A stretch of DNA of 64,000 nt from Colwellia maritima. Lineage in GTDB: Bacteria; Pseudomonadota; Gammaproteobacteria; Enterobacterales; Alteromonadaceae. Positions within the stretch are counted from its first letter, which is position 1, and each line of letters starts with the position of its first letter. Made by a program: the position numbers and the translations under genes. Positions 1 to 8,107 of the stretch are shown piece after piece. The stretch covers positions 536,059-600,058 of the forward strand of contig NZ_JAKKSL010000001.1 of assembly GCF_022669015.1 (NCBI RefSeq), given 5' to 3'. Below the pieces are notes generated by a model. That model had not been told where the DNA came from. It ran no database searches and worked only from the letters and a program-made list of their open reading frames with translations.

Positions 1-1035
1 GCGTATAAACAAAACGATTTTAACCTTGCTCAACAATTTGCCGTTAGTGCTTATTTAGATGGGTTTGAATTAATTGAAAATAACCTTGATGCTTACGATA
101 ATTTATTGCGTAAAACTATTGAATCAAACCTGTTAAGTTTACGACAAAAAATAAGCAACAAAGAAAATTCAGATGACGTTGATGAGTTTGTGTCTTTAAT
201 TATGGCGCAATTAACGCAAGCAGAATTATTACTAACTGAATCAACTATGTCAGATACAACACTATTTAGTGCCGGCTTTATCATTTTGTTACGCGAAGGA
301 TTAGAAGCTTTATTAGTTGTGTTAGCACTCTTTACTATACTGGTACGCTCAAATAGGCAAGCAGCGGTTAAATATCTTCATTTCGGTTGGATAGCAGCAC
401 TCTTTTGCCGGAGGTTTAACATGGCTAGTAGCCCAAAACTTAATAACTATCAGTGGTGCTAGCCGAGAAACAATGGAGGGTGTAGCAGCAATGCTAGCTG
501 CCATTGTGCTATTTTATGTTGGTTTTTGGATGCATAACAAATCACAGGCGGATCAATGGCAGCGTTATGTACAAAACAATATCAATAAAAGCCTAAAAGC
601 GGAACCTTGTGGGGAATAACCGGACTGGCTTTTATTGCCGTATATCGTGAGGTTTTTGAGACCGTTTTGTTTTATCAATCATTGTTAACGCAAACAACGT
701 CTTCACAACAACTTGCGGTGTTAAGTGGTTTTGGAACCGCGGTTGTTCTATTAATTATACTTGCATGGTTAATGATTAAATATTCTATTAAATTACCGAT
801 AGCGCGCTTTTTCTCTACAACGACCTATTTGTTGCTAGCACTGTCGTTTATTTTAGCCGGTAAAGGGATAATGGCATTGCAAGAAGCTGCTATTATTAGT
901 ATTACACCTTTACCAATTGAATTTAACATCGCTTGGTTAGGTATCAATTCGACCTGGCAAGGAATCATAATGCAGCTATCTATTCTAATATGTTCCAGTG
1001 CGTTATTATTTAAACCTTGGCTGAAAAAGAAGTAG
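1..1035 (+). CDS. FTR1-family iron permease, 5'-truncated and frameshifted
   Basis: This is an integral membrane permease of the FTR1/EfeU type, which imports iron (usually Fe3+ made by a partner oxidase). The reading frame is already open at base 1, so the N-terminus lies outside the window. The visible part begins with a soluble helical segment, then the signature REGLEALLVVLALF (about 292-333) and a second REVFETVLFYQSL (about 649-687). These are the two acidic R-E-x-x-E motifs expected in FTR1 halves. Two single-base breaks, near the T run at about 402 and the A run at about 597, divide it; translation across all frames is continuous and FTR1-like. An unknown helical protein follows 27 bp downstream and may be co-transcribed. 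Whether it is broken in the organism or only in this sequence cannot be decided here; homopolymer context favours error. Confidence 0.8.
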
Positions 1036-1062
1036 TGACAGTTATTTAATTAAGGAAAGATC

Positions 1063-1518
1063 ATGAGATTTCATCAAATAAAAGAAATTTATCAACATGT
1101 AAAAGATATTAATAAACAATTTGAGACGTTTTGCGAACAACTTTTACTAGAAACTAAAGACGAAAGGTTGCGTATGTTTACTCATTATATTATCGATAAA
1201 CTGCATGAAAATAATACCTATCTCGATAAACTTATTCACTCGGAGTCTCACAAAGTTACTGATAGTTGGGTAGATGAAGAAATTGAACACAACGTTGAAA
1301 AACAATTTTTATCGTTAGAACAACGAACAATTCATAGCGTAGATGACTTGCTAACTATCAATATTGACATAATCGAAACAATCAATAATTGGTTATTATT
1401 AGTCGCGGATGTTTCCACAAATAACACCGTGAAAGAACATATCAATGATTTAATCGAGAGACACTCACAACAAAGCCATAAGCTTGTGCACACGGTGCAC
1501 AGAATGGATGACATGTGA
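1063..1518 (+). CDS. Unknown helical, His/Glu-rich cytosolic protein
   Basis: I do not recognise this 151-residue protein. It starts at an ATG preceded by TAAGGAAAG, a good ribosome binding site. It has no signal peptide or membrane segment. The sequence is almost entirely amphipathic helix, rich in Glu, Asp, His and Ile. It has repeated acidic/His pairs, including EEIEHN near the middle and EHINDLIERHSQQSHKLVHTVHRM at the end. That composition resembles four-helix bundle (ferritin-like or hemerythrin-like) proteins, but no diagnostic motif is complete. It lies just after the FTR1 permease and before a hairpin, so it probably ends that operon. An iron-related role is an inference from position only. 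Confidence 0.6.
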   Translation: MRFHQIKEIYQHVKDINKQFETFCEQLLLETKDERLRMFTHYIIDKLHENNTYLDKLIHSESHKVTDSWVDEEIEHNVEKQFLSLEQRTIHSVDDLLTINIDIIETINNWLLLVADVSTNNTVKEHINDLIERHSQQSHKLVHTVHRMDDM

Positions 1519-1565
1519 TCTTATTTTGTTAATACAACCTGCTAAAATGAGTGTTAAATTTACAG

Positions 1566-1598
1566 CAAGTTGATGTTTTTTAGACATCAACTTGTTTT
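1566..1598 (+). terminator. Hairpin after the helical protein gene (possible terminator)
   Basis: An 11-bp perfect stem (CAAGTTGATGT paired with ACATCAACTTG, loop about 7 nt) is followed by TTTT. It sits 48 bp after the upstream stop codon and could end that transcript. The same palindrome also contains a NorR-like GT-N7-AC core, so its main role may be regulatory (see the overlapping entry). Confidence 0.45.
1572..1588 (+). promoter_or_regulatory. Candidate NorR enhancer site upstream of the norE-like gene
   Basis: GATGT-TTTTTAG-ACATC fits the NorR half-site pattern GT-N7-AC. It lies about 70 bp upstream of a -24/-12 promoter. Closely related palindromes occur at similar distances before norC/hemN and before the flavoprotein/nnrS operon. 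Confidence 0.5.
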
Positions 1599-1648
1599 AA
1601 TATACACACAAAAAACTCCAACTATTTGATATCAAAGCTAAAATATCA

Positions 1649-1664
1649 TGGCATGAAACATGCT
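1649..1664 (+). promoter_or_regulatory. Candidate sigma-54 promoter of the norE-like operon
   Basis: TGGCAT-GAAAC-ATGCT has the invariant GG and GC exactly ten bases apart (GG 1650-1651, GC 1662-1663), matching TGGCAY-N5-TTGCW with one mismatch in the -12 box. The start codon is about 145 bp downstream, leaving a leader of about 130 nt that contains a short inverted repeat. Confidence 0.55.
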
Positions 1665-1667
1665 GAG

Positions 1668-1712
1668 TAATACCAGTTAATTAATCTGAGCTCAGTTTAA
1701 GATTGGTATAAT
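1668..1712 (+). repeat. Short derivative of the ATACCA dispersed repeat
   Basis: TAATACCAGTTAATTAATCT ... AGATTGGTATAAT reproduces both ends of the ~168 bp element seen at 26.75, 41.47 and 43.41 kb. The interior is deleted and a CTGAGCTCAG palindrome lies at the centre. It lies in the leader of the norE-like gene. Confidence 0.6.
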
Positions 1713-1806
1713 TGATAATTTTAAATGTAAAAGTAAAAAAGTGCACATAGGTAATTAATAGGTGTGTAGATTATTGCTTTGCAAACATAATAGGACATTG
1801 GGAAAA

Positions 1807-2433
1807 ATGACTGCTTTTACGCACGTTGATAAAACAAATACTATCCTGATTAATACGTCGATATCCGAAAAAACCGGTGATCAAAAATTACCTGGTGATT
1901 TTGCCATGTGGATATTTATTGTCATGGAACTCAGTGTGTTCGCCATTTTCTTTATTGCTTTTGCCGTCACTCAGCGAATGCATAACACTATGTTTACCGA
2001 AGGCAGGGCGACCCTTAGTGCTTTTATCGGTTTTTTTTGTACCTTAGCATTAATTATTAGTAGTTATTTTGTGGCGTTAGCAGTTGAGGCAATCAAAAAA
2101 AGTCAAAACTTAACCGCAAGTCGCCAATTAATGTTAGCAATGCTGAGCGCAACAGTTTATCTGGTATTAAAATTATCTGAATATACGCATTTAGTAGAAC
2201 AGGGGTTTGATTTATCAAGCAATTCATTTTATACGCTCTATTTTTTCATTACCGGTTTTCATTTTATGCATGTAATATTAGGTATGATTATTTTGGCCTA
2301 TATGAGCATAAAAGCACGGAAGAACACTTATTCACCAACAGACTGTACAGGTTTTGAAGCAGGTGCTTCCTATTGGCATATGGTAGATCTTGTTTGGATT
2401 ATTGTGTTTTTTCTTATTTACATTATTCATTAG
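1807..2433 (+). CDS. norE: NorE-like heme-copper oxidase subunit III family protein (first copy)
   Basis: This inner-membrane protein of about 208 residues belongs to the cytochrome c oxidase subunit III superfamily. Its features are KLPGDFAMWIFIVMELSVFAIFF at the N-terminus, a central H-bearing helix ending GFHFMHVILGMIIL, and the C-terminal EAGASYWHMVDLVWIIVFFLIYI, typical of NorE. I chose the ATG at 1807 over an upstream GTG at 1762. The family's conserved region begins soon after 1807, and the 1762 start would add an unconserved stretch with no clear ribosome binding site. NorE proteins accompany NO reductase and are thought to help its activity or assembly. A sigma-54 promoter and a NorR-like site lie upstream, and a norF-like partner follows. 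A second norE is at 6.4-7.0 kb in the nor operon. Confidence 0.8.
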   Translation: MTAFTHVDKTNTILINTSISEKTGDQKLPGDFAMWIFIVMELSVFAIFFIAFAVTQRMHNTMFTEGRATLSAFIGFFCTLALIISSYFVALAVEAIKKSQNLTASRQLMLAMLSATVYLVLKLSEYTHLVEQGFDLSSNSFYTLYFFITGFHFMHVILGMIILAYMSIKARKNTYSPTDCTGFEAGASYWHMVDLVWIIVFFLIYIIH

Positions 2434-2443
2434 TTGAGGAAGT

Positions 2444-2705
2444 ATGATGAATCGCTTGATTAACAATATTCACTTTACTGCTATTGCTTTGATTGTATTA
2501 ACCATTATAAGTACTTTGTTGGCTCAATCTACACTGCAAACAAGTATACTTGCCCTCTTTGGTTACTTTGTCTGTAGTGATCAAAGGCCAACAAATTGTT
2601 GATGTATTTATGGAGTTAAAAAATGCTCCGGCTAAATGGCGTTGGTTCCTGTTAAGTTATATCATTTTAATTCCAAGTATATTGGCCATCATCATATACC
2701 TTTGA
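2444..2705 (+). CDS. norF: NorF-like cytochrome oxidase subunit IV family protein, frameshifted
   Basis: This small membrane protein of about 87 residues is too fragmented to show as one ORF. The first part (MMNRLINNIHFTAIALIVL) reads from 2444, where GAGGA lies three bases upstream. After a one-base break near 2570 the frame continues as VIKGQQIVDVFMELKNAPAK and a final transmembrane helix. The KGQQIVDxFMELKxAP motif is the hallmark of the NorF/prokaryotic subunit IV family; the same motif appears in the second norF at 6.1 kb. It follows norE-like by 10 bp, so the two are surely co-transcribed. Function is presumed support of NO reductase. Confidence 0.7.
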
Positions 2706-2727
2706 ATACTATTTTAAGGATATTCTC

Positions 2728-3198
2728 TTGAAAAAAAGTTTACTTATATTCACCCTAGTTTTGATTTTATCAACGTTGATACATCACAAGGTGATTGCTG
2801 CAGAGCATGAGCATCACCACGAAGTGAATGAGGCAAAACTATCTTTAAACGACGGTCATAAATGGCCTATTGATAAAAGCCTACACATAGGTATGAATAA
2901 GATCAAAATAGAAATAGCCAATAACCTAAGTGACATTCATCATGATCAGTTTTCTGCTGAGCAATATACAGTGCTAGCAACAAGGTTAGAAGCACACTTG
3001 AACTTTTTGTTTGCCAATTGCCAATTACCACCTTCAGCTGATGCGCAGCTACATACGTTACTAGCAAAAGTGATGCAAGGTGTTGATAACATTAAACACT
3101 CAACCAATAAGAAACAAGGCGCAGTGCAAATTATTCAAGCGTTACGAGCGTATCCTGTCTATTTTGCTGATACCAATTGGCAAAGTATACAACACTAA
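2728..3198 (+). CDS. His-rich periplasmic protein of unknown function
   Basis: This 156-residue protein has a clear signal peptide (MKKSLLIFTLVLILSTLI..., cleavage near VIAA-EHE). A short metal-binding-like stretch HEHHHE comes directly after it. The conserved-looking core LNDGHKWPIDKSLHIGM is followed by two helices ending with a single Cys (NCQLPPSADAQ). I recognise the LNxGxKWxxDxxLxxGM pattern from small uncharacterised periplasmic proteins of proteobacteria, but no function is established to my knowledge. It lies 22 bp after norF-like and 127 bp before norR, inside the NO-response region. A role in periplasmic metal or haem handling during NO stress is only a guess from the His cluster and context. 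Confidence 0.65.
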   Translation: MKKSLLIFTLVLILSTLIHHKVIAAEHEHHHEVNEAKLSLNDGHKWPIDKSLHIGMNKIKIEIANNLSDIHHDQFSAEQYTVLATRLEAHLNFLFANCQLPPSADAQLHTLLAKVMQGVDNIKHSTNKKQGAVQIIQALRAYPVYFADTNWQSIQH

Positions 3199-3325
3199 TG
3201 GATAGCGTTTTCTCGGTGCGCTTTGTGGTAATATTTACTGCAAAATAATTAAACCCTAAGCGGTATTAATTTGATCAAATGAGTATAATAGTTCATGCTT
3301 ATTTTTCACCATTGGAATATTACTT

Positions 3326-4866
3326 GTGCTTGAAAAAACGTTACTAAAAATTGCTTTAGATTTAAGCCTTAGTTTACCTAAAAAAGCCCATTATCAGCGG
3401 TTAATGCAAGCGGTTAATGAAATAATGCATTGTGATGCAGTTGCCTTATTAGAATTACAAGGCGATGAGCTTGTTCCTGTTGCCGTTGATGGTTTGTCGC
3501 CTGAAGTGTTAGGTATGCGTTTTTTACCTGATGAGCATCCAAGATTAAAAGCAATTTTATCATCTCATAAGCCCATTCGCTTTGATGCGGATTCAAGTTA
3601 TCCCGACCCCTATGATGGTTTATTGTCGATGGACCCAAAGCGTGTGCTTGATGTACACGATTGCATGGGATGTTGTTTATACGTTGAGGAAAGCCTTGTT
3701 GGTGTGCTTACACTCGATGCCTTACAAGTTGGCGCGTTTAGTGATGTTGATGATATTAGTGTTGCTACTTTAGCTGCACTTGCTGCCGCAACCATTCGAA
3801 ATGCGAATTGTATTTCTTTGGTTTAGAAAAAAGCAATGAGAAATCCTTATGTTTAACGCATGAACTGGTGAAAGACGCACACAAGGCTAAAGGAGATGGT
3901 TTTGTGGGTGAAAGCCTAAAAATGGTAGAGTTGAAAAATGAAATAAGGGTTGTATCCGGCTCAGAGCTATCGGTATTAATCACCGGTGAAACAGGGGTAG
4001 GTAAAGAAGTGGTTGCACGAACTGTGCATGCTCAATCGCGTCGGTGTGACGAAGCCATAGTACAAATAAATTGTGCCGCCCTGTCTGAAAATATTGCCGA
4101 AAGTGAATTATTTGGTCATGTTAAAGGCTCATTTACCGGCGCTAATAAAGATCGCATGGGTAAATTTGAACTGGCGAATAACGGCACCTTGTTTTTAGAT
4201 GAAATAGGCGAGCTTTCATTAAATATCCAAGCCAAATTGTTAAGGGCATTGCAAGAGGGTGAAATTCAACGAGTTGGTGCCGATAAAAATATTTATGTGG
4301 ATGTTAGAATTATTGCGGCAACAAACCGAGATTTATCAGAGGAAGTTGCCCAAGGAAGATTCAGAGAAGACTTATATCACCGTTTAAGCGTATTTCCGTT
4401 GAAGGTGCCTGCCTTACGAGAACGAATTGATGACATTCCCTTATTAAGTGGCTTTATTTTACATAATTTAAAAGGAAAAATAGGCACAAATAATGTCAGG
4501 GTTAGTAAATCTGCAATGCATCAGCTATTGCAATATGACTGGCCAGGTAATGTTAGAGAGTTACAACATGTACTCATGCGCGCTGCCTTAAGGGCGGCAG
4601 CCACTACATCAGGCAAAGTAGGTGTAATAGAAATTAATCATTTAGGGTTAGACTTTGTGGTTAATAACACCGACGACAGTAATAATATTACACCCGCAAT
4701 TACAACCGATAATAAGTCTTTTACAGAAATTGTGGCTGAGTTTCAACGACAGTTAATTACACAAGCAATGGAAGAAAATGACCATGTTTGGGCAAAGGCC
4801 GCACGTCAGCTTCAACTAGACCGAGGTAATTTATATCGGCAGGCAAAACGTTTAGGTTTGACTTAA
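3326..4866 (+). CDS. norR: NO-sensing sigma-54-dependent activator NorR, frameshifted
   Basis: NorR binds NO at a non-haem iron in its GAF domain and then activates sigma-54 promoters of NO-detoxifying genes. The GAF domain (residues ~1-165) has PDPYDG (Asp94, Tyr96, Asp97), His111, Cys113 and Asp131, at the positions modelled as iron ligands in E. coli NorR. The AAA+ domain shows Walker A GETGVGKE, Walker B GTLFLDEIGEL and the sigma-54 contact loop GSFTGA (more often GAFTGA). The C-terminus is a Fis-type HTH, WAKAARQLQLDRGNLYRQAKRLGL. Translation likely starts at GTG 3326. A single-base break near 3812, at the GAF/AAA+ linker, separates two frames. TATAAT at 3284 may be its -10 box. A P450 gene follows after 68 bp. 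Target promoters are proposed at 1649, 11942, 12181 and 13758. Confidence 0.88.
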
Positions 4867-4934
4867 TCTTGTAAACATTATTGGTTTAAAGGTACATTTT
4901 TATATAAGCGTATTTTGAATATTAAGGAGTTCAC

Positions 4935-6076
4935 ATGAGCGATCACATGCCCGACGATCTGTCTATTCAAGGAAAAGATTTACGAGCGTTCACTGATACA
5001 TTACGCGTTAAACACCCCGTCATTAAAAACATTCTGGGTGAATGGGTGTTGCTCAAACATGCTGATGTGGTAACTGCCGCACTTGACCATGAGCGATTTT
5101 CGAGTAACGTTTCACAACATCTTCATGTGCCTAACGGGTTAGACGGAAAAGAACACCAAGACTATCGAAAAATTATCGACCGGCATTTAACGCCTGAAGC
5201 ACTGACACCGTATATTCCTGTGTTTGAGCAAACTGCTGCCCAACTCATGAAAGAATTACCTAAGAATACTACCTTAGATGCGGTAAATGATATCGGCGCT
5301 GTCTTTGCGGTACGTGCTCAATGTAAATGGTTAGGATGGCCTGCAGAGTTAGAACCAAAATTATTAGCATGGATGGCAAAAAACCATGCGGCTACCCGCT
5401 CTGGTGACCGGTCTAAAATGGCTAATGTCGCAGAGCAATTTGATCATATTATTCGTTCCGTAATTGCTCCTCGTCGTACTGCTAACAGCAACAACTTTAA
5501 TGATGTTACCACCGACTTTGCCAAGAAACTATTTACGGTAGATTATTAACAGAAGAAGAAATTATTTCAATTCTGCGCAACTGGACTGGCGGTGATTTGG
5601 GCTCTATTGCGTTGTGTGTTGGTGTTATTGTTGCCTATGTTGCACAAAAACCTGAGTCGATAGCTTGCCTTCGTACAGCAAAAGAATCAGAAATAGACGC
5701 TTTTATTAATGAAATATTACGCTTAGATGATCCCTTTGTGTCTAATCGACGCATTACCACCTGCCCAGTAAAAATTGGCGGGCAAAACATTCCAGAAGGC
5801 GCATTAGTTAAGCTAAACTGGACCTCAGCTAATCGTGATGAAGCCGTTTTTGATAATACAACTTTTGAACCGCAAAACAATGCAGAGGCCAATCTTGTGT
5901 ACGGTATAGGAAAGCATGTTTGTCCTGGCCGGTTATTGGCTACATGGGAGCTAAGAATAGCATTACAAGCGCTGCTTGCCTCGGTAAATGCAATTACCAT
6001 AGCACCAAACCAAGCATTAGAGCGTGAAGTTGCGCCTGTTGGCGGTTATAACAAGGTACCTATTATACTTAGCTAA
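4935..6076 (+). CDS. Cytochrome P450 in the NO-response locus, frameshifted
   Basis: This soluble P450 has about 380 residues. It starts at ATG 4935 behind AAGGAG. A C-helix segment HQDYRKIIDRHLTPE is visible. The K-helix ExxR is EILR (in NEILRLDDPF), and the haem-thiolate loop is YGIGKHVCPGRLLA. The I-helix reads RNWTGGDLGSIALCVGV. Aligned by eye to the family it places GDLGS where most monooxygenases have AGx(D/E)T, so the usual acid is Gly and the Thr is Ser. Fungal NO reductase P450nor also lacks that acid (AGNAT). A one-base break near 5537 splits the gene just before the I-helix. It lies between norR and the nor operon and is probably co-transcribed with norR. The substrate is unknown. 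NO reduction, NO-linked oxidation or an unrelated hydroxylation are all possible. Confidence 0.85.
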
Positions 6077-6109
6077 ACTTATTGAGAATAAATCAGCGCA
6101 AATATACCG

Positions 6110-6418
6110 CTAAACACCGAGAAATGACGCTTGTGAATATGCCACGATTACCCCTACTAGGGTTGTCATGGCATAAAAATAACCTTTTATAATTTTTCTA
6201 AAAAGCGGTGCAGCATGCTTAAGCCCCATAAATTCCTCAATTATCCAATGACCCTTAACAATGACTATTGCACACACAAAAACCGTAGCGACAATCGTCG
6301 TATTTTTAGTTTCTGCAATAATGGCACTAACAAGTGTTAAGCCCACAAGGCGCAGCCAAATGTTGAATGTTGTTTCAGTTAAATAGCGTTTGATTCGCTG
6401 ATAATGGTTAGTTTGCAA
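6110..6418 (-). CDS. norF: NorF, cytochrome oxidase subunit IV family
   Basis: This small membrane protein of the NorF family ends the nor operon. The core reads VIVKGHWIIEEFMGLKHAAPLFRK, the diagnostic motif, flanked by three transmembrane helices. An ATG at 6463 would overlap norE by 40 bp. I prefer the TTG at 6418 (giving MQTNHYQRIKRY...) because TTGAGG precedes it at proper spacing and norE then ends 6 bp upstream. Family role: accessory to NO reductase maturation or activity. Confidence 0.75.
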   Translation of the reverse strand: MQTNHYQRIKRYLTETTFNIWLRLVGLTLVSAIIAETKNTTIVATVFVCAIVIVKGHWIIEEFMGLKHAAPLFRKIIKGYFYAMTTLVGVIVAYSQASFLGV

Positions 6419-6423
6419 TGCTT

Positions 6424-6993
6424 TTACCTCAATACATATAAGAGTGGGAAAATAAGAATCCAAACAAGGTCAATCATATGCCAATAGCTTGCAGCACTTT
6501 CTAATCCTTCATGATTAGATTTATTGTAATAACCTAACGCGGTCAAAATAGTGACAAAAATGATAGTGCAAGTGCCAATTAATACATGGAGCAGATGATT
6601 AAAGGTAATATAATAATAGGCGGCAAAATAGTAGTTTGTGCGTGGGCCAATGCCTGCCTGTTCATTTAAGTGATACTCCCACGTTTTAATACCGCAATAA
6701 GTGAGGCCGGCTGAAATAGTTAGCAATAACCAAAACACGGTACGCTTTTTGTCATCACGTTTTATAGATTGCATGGCTCGCGCAACAAAAAAACTACTGC
6801 TGAGTAATACCAGTGTATTCAATAAACCCGTTAAAATCGGTAGGTGTGTAGGACCTTGATAGAATTCAACTGGGTAGTAGAGTTTGGCTAACAAAAAAGC
6901 GATAAAAAAGAAGCCAAATTCAGTTAGTTCTGCATAAATAAAAATCCATGCAGCCACCGAACCAGGTACTTTTATCTTATTAACAGTAAGCAC
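6424..6993 (-). CDS. norE: NorE, cytochrome oxidase subunit III family (second copy)
   Basis: This 189-residue membrane protein has the NorE pattern: VPGSVAAWIFIYAELTEFGFFFIAF at the start, FNHLLHVLIGT in the middle and GLESAASYWHMIDLVWILIFPLLYVL at the end. It starts at a GTG overlapping the 3' end of norQ by 14 bp, which implies translational coupling. It is clearly diverged from the plus-strand norE-like gene at 1.8 kb, so the two are not a recent duplication. It belongs to the norCBD-x-QEF operon. Confidence 0.85.
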   Translation of the reverse strand: MLTVNKIKVPGSVAAWIFIYAELTEFGFFFIAFLLAKLYYPVEFYQGPTHLPILTGLLNTLVLLSSSFFVARAMQSIKRDDKKRTVFWLLLTISAGLTYCGIKTWEYHLNEQAGIGPRTNYYFAAYYYITFNHLLHVLIGTCTIIFVTILTALGYYNKSNHEGLESAASYWHMIDLVWILIFPLLYVLR

Positions 6994-7799
6994 TGATCAC
7001 CCTTTTTAAGGCGTTAATGGTTTCGGGTTCATCACTTAGTGGTTCAACAATACAATATTGATACGCTTTATTAATAGGGCAGCCTGACTGGATCATTTTT
7101 GCGGCATAAATTAACAAGCGTGTTGACGCTGCCGCTTTAATGTCTATATCACTGAGCCTGCGCAGATCGGTTGCCAAAGCAACTAATTCTTTGGGCATTT
7201 TGATAAGAAACACCTGTTTCAGTAATAATAATATCGATTTCTTTCTCAACACTCGGATAATCAAAGCTCAGACTAATAAAGCGTTGCCGAGTACTCGGCT
7301 TTAAGCCTTTTAATAAACTTTGATAAGACGGATTGTAAGAAATAATCAGCATAAAATCTTTATGCGCTTTAATGACTTCTCCTGTTCGCTCAATGTAGAG
7401 TTCGCGGCGGTGATCAGTCAATGAATGCAATAATACTGTGGTGTCTTTTCTGGCTTCAATTATTTCATCTAAATAACAAACGCCGCCTTCTCGCACGGCT
7501 TTTGTCATAGGTCCATCTTGCCAATAGGTGCCGTTGCTATCAATTAAATGGCGGCCTATTAGATCAGCAGCACTGAGATCGTCATGGCACGAAATAGTAT
7601 AAAGCGGCTGCTCAATTTGTTGTGCCATATGCTCAACAAAACGGGTTTTTCCACAGCCCGTCGGTCCTTTTAGCAACAAAGCAAGATGATTGCTACGTGC
7701 AAAATGAAACATTTCAATTTCATCGTCTTGTGCTTGATAAAATGCTGTGTTTAACCCAGGGGCTTTTTCTAGCGTCTGAGCCAATGAACTAGCTTGCAT
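6980..7799 (-). CDS. norQ: NorQ, MoxR-type AAA+ ATPase for NO reductase activation, frameshifted
   Basis: NorQ is a cytoplasmic AAA+ ATPase. With NorD it is needed to insert the non-haem iron and activate NorB. Visible motifs are Walker A GPTGCGKT (about residues 45-52), Walker B GGVCYLDEI, sensor-like IISYNPSYQ, and the arginine-rich LKPSTRQRFISL typical of NorQ/CbbQ. The frame breaks once near 7200 after DIIITETGVS. The rest (KMPKELVALATDLRRL ... ALKRVISAYC) continues in another frame. The start ATG lies inside the preceding small ORF, with GGAGA upstream. Confidence 0.88.
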
Positions 7800-8052
7800 T
7801 GTTTTCTCCTAATATGGCGTTAAGATCATGAGGTTGATAAACACAATTAAGCTGCATAACACAATCTAACAGGGCTTCACTGTTCTGTGGATGTTGTAAT
7901 GAATACGACAAGATAAGGTGTCTATTTTTGTCTAAATTGAGTTTAGACAGTGTGTATTCAAAGCAATGAATAACTCTATCGGCTGTTCTCCTAGCTATTC
8001 TATTTAATAAAGCAGTGTTATCTTTTGGCTGATGATATAAATTTATTTGCAT
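7789..8052 (-). CDS. Small unknown protein between norD and norQ
   Basis: This 87-residue protein is one I do not recognise. The start ATG has a strong AAGGAG site, and its last codons overlap the norQ start by 11 bp, so it is a real operon member. It has no signal peptide or membrane helix. It is largely helical and contains RIARRTADRVIHCFEYTLSKL and a later CVMQLNCVYQPHDL. Classical nor operons run norCBQD or norCBDQ without such a gene. Coupling to norQ suggests an accessory role with NorQ/NorD; this is inference from position. Confidence 0.6.
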   Translation of the reverse strand: MQINLYHQPKDNTALLNRIARRTADRVIHCFEYTLSKLNLDKNRHLILSYSLQHPQNSEALLDCVMQLNCVYQPHDLNAILGENNAS

Positions 8053-8107
8053 AATAATCTCCTTAGGAGCTTGGTTATTTACACGCTTAGCTGTGTGCTA
8101 GTTTTAA

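Noticed and set aside
1626..1635. TTGATATCAA as an FNR/DNR box upstream of norE-like
   Set aside because: FNR and DNR sites need TTGAT-N4-ATCAA; here the half-sites touch with no spacer. A sigma-54 promoter explains the region better.
4935..5549. Two separate P450 genes (4935-5549 and 5597-6076)
   Set aside because: The second lacks an N-terminal half and the first lacks the haem loop; joining frames near 5537 gives one normal-length P450.
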